Origin: Sutterella sp. | GTDB taxonomy: Bacteria > Pseudomonadota > Gammaproteobacteria > Burkholderiales > Burkholderiaceae_F | Reading direction: 5' to 3' | Assembly: GCA_019418605.1 (NCBI GenBank) | Contig: DYBN01000053.1 | Coordinates: 17,247-24,933 of the forward strand | DNA length: 7,687 nt | Shown here: piece by piece, positions 3,983 through 7,687 of the stretch | Layout: each line of letters opens with the position of its first letter | How positions within the stretch are numbered: position 1 is the first letter of the stretch | The notes under the pieces: model-generated | What the model was told of the DNA's origin: nothing | The model's database searches: none | What the model saw: only the letters and a program-made list of their open reading frames with translations | Made by a program: the position numbers and the translations under genes

Positions 3983-5197
3983 ATGACGACGACCATGACC
4001 CCCCGTCAGATTGAGCTCATCAAGGCCACCGTCCCCGTGCTGCGCGAGCACGGCGTTGCCCTCACCACGCACTTTTACAAGCGCATGCTGAGCGGCAATC
4101 CGGAGCTGCGCAACGTCTTTAACACGGCGCACCAGGCGCGCGGCCAGCAGCAAAAGGCGCTTGCCATGGCGGTTCTTGCCTATGCCGAAAACATTGAAAA
4201 CCCAGCCGTGCTGATGCCGGCCGTGCGCCACATCGCCGTCAAGCACTGCACGATCGGCATCCGGGCCGAGCACTATGCCATCGTCGGGCGCCACCTGCTG
4301 GCCTCGATCAAGGAGGTATTGGGAGACGCGGCAAGCGACGAGCTGATCGATGCCTGGGCGGCGGCCTATGCGGCCCTGGCCGACCTTCTTGTCTCGGTTG
4401 AAAGCGGCATCTACGCCGAGCAGACCGCAACGGAAAACAGCTGGTCGGGCTGGCGCCCCTTTAAAGTTGCCTCGCGCACCGACGAGACGCCCGACGTGGT
4501 GAGCTTTGACCTTGTTCCCGCCGACGGCGGAAGCATTCCTTCCTACAAGCCCGGGCAATTCATTTCGGTTCGCGCCTACCTCAAGGACCGCGGCATTGTG
4601 CAGCCGCGCCAGTACACGGCAAGCCGCGCCTGGGCCCCCGGGCGGGGGCTTCGCATCAGCGTCAAGCGCGTGCCGGGCGCCGACGGCGCCGAAGGCGCGA
4701 TGAGCTCGCACCTGCACAAGTACCTCAAGGAGGGCGACGTGATCGACGTCTCGGCCCCGACCGGGCTCTTCTGGCTTGAGGACAAGGAAACGCCCGTGGT
4801 GCTGTTGTCGGCGGGCATCGGCATCACGCCCATGGCGGCGATGCTCGATTACCTTGCGCAGACGTCTTCCAAGCGGCGCGTGGTGTTCATTCACTGCAGC
4901 CACGACAAGGACCACGTGCCCTTAAAGCGCGACATTCATGAAAACATGCAAAAGCTTGTCAATGGCGAGGCGCACATCTACCTCACCGTCATGCCCGAGG
5001 GGCCTGCGTGCACCTGCATGAAGCCAGGGCGCCTTGACGCGCAAAAGCTTGCCGCACTGGGGCTCGATAAAAATTCGGACGTGTATCTCTGCGGCCCCGT
5101 GGGCTTTATGAACGACGTGCAGGGCGCGCTCGCCTCTCTTGGCTTTGCCAAAGAGCAGATTCACTCGGAAGTCTTCGGCACGGGCACGATGCAGTAA
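3983..5197 (+). CDS. hmp: Hmp, flavohaemoglobin (nitric oxide dioxygenase)
   Basis: Cytoplasmic enzyme that converts nitric oxide and oxygen to nitrate using NAD(P)H, FAD and haem; the main aerobic defence against nitric oxide. It has 404 residues (E. coli Hmp 396). The globin domain covers about 1-145, with distal Tyr32 and Gln56, proximal haem ligand His88, and the supporting Tyr98 and Glu140. The FAD-binding barrel (about 155-262) carries the RQYT motif at 209-212. The NAD(P)H domain (about 268-404) has GIGITPM (278-284), CGPVGFM (370-376) and EVFG near the end. All catalytic residues are present. GGAG (3971-3974) lies eight bases before the ATG. It has its own promoter with an NsrR-like operator, and the gap to argF contains strong hairpins, so it is probably monocistronic. 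A cysteine pair in CTCMKPGR is an addition relative to the E. coli enzyme. Confidence 0.96.
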   Translation: MTTTMTPRQIELIKATVPVLREHGVALTTHFYKRMLSGNPELRNVFNTAHQARGQQQKALAMAVLAYAENIENPAVLMPAVRHIAVKHCTIGIRAEHYAIVGRHLLASIKEVLGDAASDELIDAWAAAYAALADLLVSVESGIYAEQTATENSWSGWRPFKVASRTDETPDVVSFDLVPADGGSIPSYKPGQFISVRAYLKDRGIVQPRQYTASRAWAPGRGLRISVKRVPGADGAEGAMSSHLHKYLKEGDVIDVSAPTGLFWLEDKETPVVLLSAGIGITPMAAMLDYLAQTSSKRRVVFIHCSHDKDHVPLKRDIHENMQKLVNGEAHIYLTVMPEGPACTCMKPGRLDAQKLAALGLDKNSDVYLCGPVGFMNDVQGALASLGFAKEQIHSEVFGTGTMQ

Positions 5198-5215
5198 AAC
5201 AAGACCATCGTCATG

Positions 5216-5244
5216 GGGCGGCAAGCTTTTCGCACAAGCCGCCC
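5216..5244 (+). terminator. Possible 3' hairpin of hmp
   Basis: GGGCGGC and GCCGCCC form a perfect seven-bp stem with a 15-base loop, starting 18 bases after the hmp stop. There is no U-run after it, so it may mark an RNA 3' end by protecting it and not terminate by itself. The hairpin at 5269-5288 follows shortly. Confidence 0.35.
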
Positions 5245-5268
5245 GCTCAGGGCCTGGGCCTTGCCTTG

Positions 5269-5288
5269 AGGCGCGCTGTCGCGCGCCT
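5269..5288. repeat. Perfect hairpin AGGCGCGC-TGTC-GCGCGCCT
   Basis: Eight-bp perfect GC stem with a four-base loop, extendable by two G-U pairs. It is the tightest hairpin in the gap, but no T-run follows it on either strand. It could act with the preceding stem as a transcript end for hmp, or be a dispersed palindromic repeat. Confidence 0.55.
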
Positions 5289-5519
5289 TGGGCGCCGCCG
5301 GCGGGTCTTCAAAGCGGGGATATGCGGGGAAATGGGTTTGGGCCTTGCGAGACTTGCCTAAAATACGTCAGAAATCCGCGCCCGGCCTCTCTCAACGGGG
5401 AGGCGTGGCCGCGCCTTTGGCCGCAGGCGGCCTTTGAAAGCTCCTCTTCTCCTGAGGCCGCCTCGATCATTGCCGCTGTCGGCTCCCTTTCGGGCGCAGT
5501 GCATTGTTTGACCGTGACA

Positions 5520-5545
5520 TCCGGTCCGGGCGCGGCCCGGCCGGA
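5520..5545 (+). promoter_or_regulatory. Strong hairpin in the argF leader (possible attenuator)
   Basis: CCGGGC (5526-5531) pairs with GCCCGG (5535-5540), and past one bulged T the stem continues for five more pairs (5520-5524 with 5541-5545). The pyrimidine-rich CATTCTTTTCCTT follows, 31 bases before the argF ATG. The position and tail suggest a weak attenuator or translation-modulating structure, but the T-run is interrupted. Confidence 0.35.
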
Positions 5546-5576
5546 CATTCTTTTCCTTGAGCGAGACCCCAACACC

Positions 5577-6491
5577 ATGACGATTCGCCACTTCCTCAAG
5601 CTTGCCGACTTCACCGCCGACGAGCTCAACCACATGCTCGACCGTGCGCTTTGGATTAAAAAACAGCAGAAGGCGGGCACGCCCTACCGTCCCTTTGAGG
5701 GCAAGGTGCTCCTGATGATCTTTGAAAAGGCGAGCACCCGCACCCGCGTCTCCTTTGAGTCGGGCTTTTATCAGATGGGCGGCAGCGTCATTCATCTCTC
5801 GAGCCAGGGCTCGCAGCTCGGGCGCTCCGAGTCGATTGAAGACACCGCGCGCGTGGTGAGCCGCATGGTCGACCTCGTCATGATCCGCACCTTCGGGCAG
5901 GACAGGCTCGAGGCCTTTGCCCGCAACAGCCGCGTGCCCGTCATCAACGGCCTCACCAACGAATACCACCCCGTGCAGATCATGACCGACATCATGACCT
6001 TCATGGAGCACAAGGGCTCGATCAAGGGCCGCACCGTGTGCTGGGTGGGAGACGCCAACAACATGAGCTACTCCTGGCTTGAGGCGGCAAAGATTCTGGG
6101 CTTTCACATCAATCTCGCCATCCCCGAGGGCTATGAGCTTGACACGTCGCTCATCCCTGCCGGAGACGACTACTACACGCTTATGCGCGATCCCGTGGAG
6201 GCCGCCCGCGGCGCCGATCTCGTCACGACCGACGTCTGGACCTCGATGGGCTTTGAAGAAGAAAACGAAAAGCGCCGCCGCGACTTTGCGAACTACTGCG
6301 TCAACGAGGCGGTGATGGCCGCGGCCAACCCCGGCGCGCTTTTTATGCACTGCCTGCCCGCACACCGCGGCGAAGAAGTCTCGGCCGCCGTGATCGACGG
6401 CCCGCAGTCGGTGGTCTTTGACGAGGCGGAAAACCGCCTTCACGCGCAAAAGGGCGTGATGGAGTTCTGCCTGCTGGGCTGGGTGGACTGA
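5577..6491 (+). CDS. argF: ArgF, ornithine carbamoyltransferase
   Basis: Cytoplasmic enzyme of arginine biosynthesis that joins carbamoyl phosphate to ornithine to give citrulline; it acts as a trimer. 304 residues, the normal anabolic length. The carbamoyl-phosphate site STRTR is at 53-57 (in FEKASTRTRVSFE), and HPVQ is at 131-134. GDANNMSYSW (158-167), DVWTSMG (219-225, the ornithine-binding SMG loop) and HCLPAHRGEE (258-267, with the catalytic Cys) complete the active site. The SMG loop and HCLPAHR favour true ornithine carbamoyltransferase over acetylornithine or putrescine relatives. The ATG at 5577 matches the family N-terminus (RHFLKLADFT), although the open frame runs further upstream and no clear ribosome-binding site precedes it (only GAGCGAG, about ten bases away). 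The following gene is in the same frame, directly after this TGA. Confidence 0.95.
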   Translation: MTIRHFLKLADFTADELNHMLDRALWIKKQQKAGTPYRPFEGKVLLMIFEKASTRTRVSFESGFYQMGGSVIHLSSQGSQLGRSESIEDTARVVSRMVDLVMIRTFGQDRLEAFARNSRVPVINGLTNEYHPVQIMTDIMTFMEHKGSIKGRTVCWVGDANNMSYSWLEAAKILGFHINLAIPEGYELDTSLIPAGDDYYTLMRDPVEAARGADLVTTDVWTSMGFEEENEKRRRDFANYCVNEAVMAAANPGALFMHCLPAHRGEEVSAAVIDGPQSVVFDEAENRLHAQKGVMEFCLLGWVD

Positions 6492-7457
6492 TTGTCGCTG
6501 AGGCAAAAAACGCGTGCGGGCGCCCCTTTGCGCCCGCAGGCTGCAGGCCAGGGCGCAGGCGCAAAGCTCCCGGGGAAGCCCCGGGGGAAGCCCCGGGGGA
6601 AGCCCCGTGCACAGGGCTTTGCGGGCGATGCCTTAAAAGGAGCTGCAAGGCCCGCTGCCGTCAAGGACTCGCGCGCGCCGGCGCGCATGGGCTCTCCGGC
6701 GGGCACGGACGTAGCCGTGCGGCTAGCCAAGCGCATGAGCGAATTGGGGCTAGCAAGCCGCAGGGAGGCCGAGGAGTGGATTGCCGCGGGCTGGGTGCTT
6801 GTTGACGGCGCCGTCGCGCAGATCGGGCAGAAGGTGACGGCCGCCTCCCGCATTGAGGTGCGCGAGGCCGCGCGTCGCGCGCAGGAAAGGCTTGTGACCA
6901 TTCTTCTGAACAAGCCCGTGGGGTATGTGAGCGGCCAGGCCGAAGACGGCTATGAGCCCGCGCGCGTGCTCGTGACCCGGGAAAATCACTGGACGGGCGA
7001 CAAGAGCGCCCGGCGCTTTGAAAAAGAGCAGCTCAAAAGCCTCGTGCCCGCCGGGCGCCTTGACATCGACTCGGTGGGGCTTCTTGTGCTCACGCAGGAC
7101 GGGCGCGTGGCGAAGGCCATCATTGGAGAAAAAAGCACGATCGACAAGGAGTACATCGTGCGCGTCGCAAACGCCGACGGCTCCACGCCTCCCGTTATCA
7201 GCAGGGAGCGCCTTGCGCTTCTTCGCAGCGGCCTTGTGCTTGACGGCAGGCCGCTTTTGCCCGCGGGCATCAAGCAAATGAACGAGAGCGAAATCCGCTT
7301 TACGCTCGTTGAGGGACGAAAGCGGCAAATCAGGCGCATGTGCGAGGCCGTGGGTCTTAAAGTCGTCAGACTCAAGCGCGTGCGCATCGGAGGCGTGCGC
7401 CTCGGGGCGCTGCCGCCGGGAAAGTGGCGCTATCTTGCTGAAAACGAGCGCTTTTAA
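6492..7457 (+). CDS. rluF: RluF/RsuA-family 23S rRNA pseudouridine synthase (start uncertain)
   Basis: Converts a specific uridine of ribosomal RNA to pseudouridine; the RQIRRMCE motif resembles RluF (23S) more than RluB or RsuA, but the target nucleotide cannot be assigned from sequence. With the TTG start at 6492 it has 321 residues. An S4 RNA-binding domain spans about 76-123 (RLAKRMSELGLASRREAEEWI), then the catalytic core: LLNKPVGYVSG (138-148), GRLDIDSVGLLVLT (188-201) with catalytic Asp191, KEYIVRV, and RQIRRMCEAVGLKVVRLKRVRI near the end. Residues 1-70 are low-complexity, basic, Gly/Pro/Ala-rich, with a PRGK repeat, probably a disordered RNA-binding tail or untranslated. The alternative ATG at 6687 (residue 66) would leave all domains intact in 256 residues but has no ribosome-binding site; the TTG has only GGGTGG nearby. 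The argF stop immediately precedes the TTG, so coupled translation is possible. Confidence 0.85.
   Translation: MSLRQKTRAGAPLRPQAAGQGAGAKLPGKPRGKPRGKPRAQGFAGDALKGAARPAAVKDSRAPARMGSPAGTDVAVRLAKRMSELGLASRREAEEWIAAGWVLVDGAVAQIGQKVTAASRIEVREAARRAQERLVTILLNKPVGYVSGQAEDGYEPARVLVTRENHWTGDKSARRFEKEQLKSLVPAGRLDIDSVGLLVLTQDGRVAKAIIGEKSTIDKEYIVRVANADGSTPPVISRERLALLRSGLVLDGRPLLPAGIKQMNESEIRFTLVEGRKRQIRRMCEAVGLKVVRLKRVRIGGVRLGALPPGKWRYLAENERF
6515..6538. repeat. Perfect inverted repeat just after argF
   Basis: TGCGGGCG (6515-6522) pairs with CGCCCGCA (6531-6538) around an eight-base loop, 23 bases after the argF stop. AAAAAA (6505-6510) lies on its left, so a U-run follows only in minus-strand RNA; on the plus strand none follows. 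Such a hairpin is more typical of an intergenic space and argues mildly for a later start of the next gene. Confidence 0.5.
6571..6607 (+). repeat. Three 12-bp tandem repeats encoding PRGK
   Basis: GGGGAAGCCCC occurs at 6572, 6584 and 6596, spaced by exactly 12 bp. Each copy is itself a GGGG/CCCC mini-hairpin. In the pseudouridine synthase frame the unit reads Pro-Arg-Gly-Lys, so copy-number change would keep the frame. Slippage during replication is a likely origin. Confidence 0.85.
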
Positions 7458-7502
7458 AGTCCCCTTCGTCTCTTTACGATCGATTCTTTTGTCTCTTTCC
7501 AA

Positions 7503-7545
7503 ACCGGGCGGGAGAAAGGTTTTTGGGCTGCATGCCTTGCCCGGT
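7503..7545 (+). repeat. Inverted repeat between the pseudouridine synthase gene and lgt
   Basis: ACCGGGC (7503-7509) pairs with GCCCGGT (7539-7545), seven bp with a 29-base loop. No U-run follows. A second small hairpin, GCATC-GTTTT-GATGC (7566-7580), lies 15 bases before the lgt ATG. These may mark a transcript end or shape the lgt leader. Confidence 0.4.
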
Positions 7546-7595
7546 CCATGTTTCAATCCATACACGCATCGTTTTGATGCACCGCACCCATCGAC

Positions 7596-7687
7596 ATGTA
7601 CGCACCGAACTTTGATCCCGTCGCCTTTTCCATCGGACCGCTCTCGGTGCGCTGGTACGGGTTGATGTACCTGCTGGGCTTTGCCGT
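7596..7687 (+). CDS. lgt: Lgt, prolipoprotein diacylglyceryl transferase (5' end only)
   Basis: Inner-membrane enzyme that transfers diacylglycerol from phosphatidylglycerol to the lipobox cysteine of prelipoproteins, the first step of lipoprotein maturation. Only 30 codons are in the window: MYAPNFDPVAFSIGPLSVRWYGLMYLLGFA. The match to the E. coli N-terminus ([24 protein letters not shown]) is nearly residue for residue and includes the start of the first membrane segment. No AGGAG-like ribosome-binding site is visible before the ATG, but the protein match begins right there. The rest lies beyond the right edge. Confidence 0.93.
   Translation, partial: MYAPNFDPVAFSIGPLSVRWYGLMYLLGFA

Larger units (their letters stand above)
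5198..5576 (+). other. 379-bp gap between hmp and argF, rich in hairpins
   Basis: The argF frame stays open through this stretch, but it shows no recognisable protein and no better start. It holds three strong inverted repeats, annotated separately or here: GGGCGGC (5216-5222) with GCCGCCC (5238-5244), the hairpin at 5269-5288, and the hairpin at 5520-5545. A weak -10-like TAAAAT (5359-5364) lacks a convincing -35. I found no ARG-box-like AT-rich palindrome and no arginine leader peptide, so argF control cannot be read from the sequence. Confidence 0.5.

Noticed and set aside
3431..4915. Long minus-strand open frame of 494 codons opposite hmp
   Set aside because: It lies antisense to the clear hmp gene and the ArfA-like gene, has low-complexity His/Arg/Gly-rich composition and no recognisable domain; it is a by-product of GC-rich codon usage.
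5139..5576. Upstream in-frame extension of argF
   Set aside because: It overlaps the end of hmp, matches nothing in the family and would add about 146 residues to an enzyme of normal length.
5358..6506. Minus-strand open frame of 382 codons opposite argF
   Set aside because: Antisense to intact argF, with shadow-type composition and no family motif.
6505..6538. Terminator on the minus strand after the inverted repeat at 6515-6538
   Set aside because: Four bases separate the stem from the U-run and no minus-strand gene is present to be terminated.
6750..7565. Minus-strand open frame of 271 codons opposite the pseudouridine synthase
   Set aside because: Antisense to a gene with all catalytic motifs intact; no domain of its own.

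Overview
The window looks like the chromosome of a GC-rich betaproteobacterium. The protein families and their close resemblance to Burkholderiales/Gammaproteobacteria versions support this. A Sutterella-like relative is my best guess, but that is inference and no rRNA marker is present to test it. There are two strand blocks: an acidic amino-acid ABC transporter operon on the minus strand (1-2625), then plus-strand genes from about 2950 to the right edge.

Minus strand, right to left: gltI (periplasmic glutamate/aspartate-binding protein), gltJ and gltK (permeases; gltK runs off the left edge). Upstream of gltI is a textbook sigma-54 (-24/-12) promoter. About 240-280 bp further upstream are two 17-bp palindromes that match the NtrC enhancer consensus, 34 bp apart centre to centre. 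A hairpin followed by six U residues lies between gltI and gltJ, which fits the usual excess of binding protein over permease. The picture is nitrogen-regulated uptake of glutamate/aspartate.

Plus strand, left to right: a 70-residue single-domain molbindin (Mop, molybdate binding), followed by about 170 bp rich in inverted repeats that ends in a U-run. Next is a small basic gene resembling ribosome-rescue factor ArfA, with a perfect intrinsic terminator inside its reading frame, before the stop codon. Then comes hmp (flavohaemoglobin, nitric oxide dioxygenase) behind a near-consensus sigma-70 promoter with an NsrR-like operator between -35 and -10. After a 379-bp structured gap come argF (ornithine carbamoyltransferase), an RluF/RsuA-family pseudouridine synthase with a low-complexity basic N-terminus, and the first 30 codons of lgt at the right edge.

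The protein-coding genes are mostly ordinary housekeeping or uptake genes. The most interesting content is regulatory: the sigma-54/NtrC architecture of the glt operon, the ArfA-like gene whose own terminator should produce non-stop mRNA, the packing of the hmp promoter into the tail of that reading frame, and the structured region after mop. I saw no CRISPR array, tRNA, rRNA, insertion sequence or clear sign of gene transfer.
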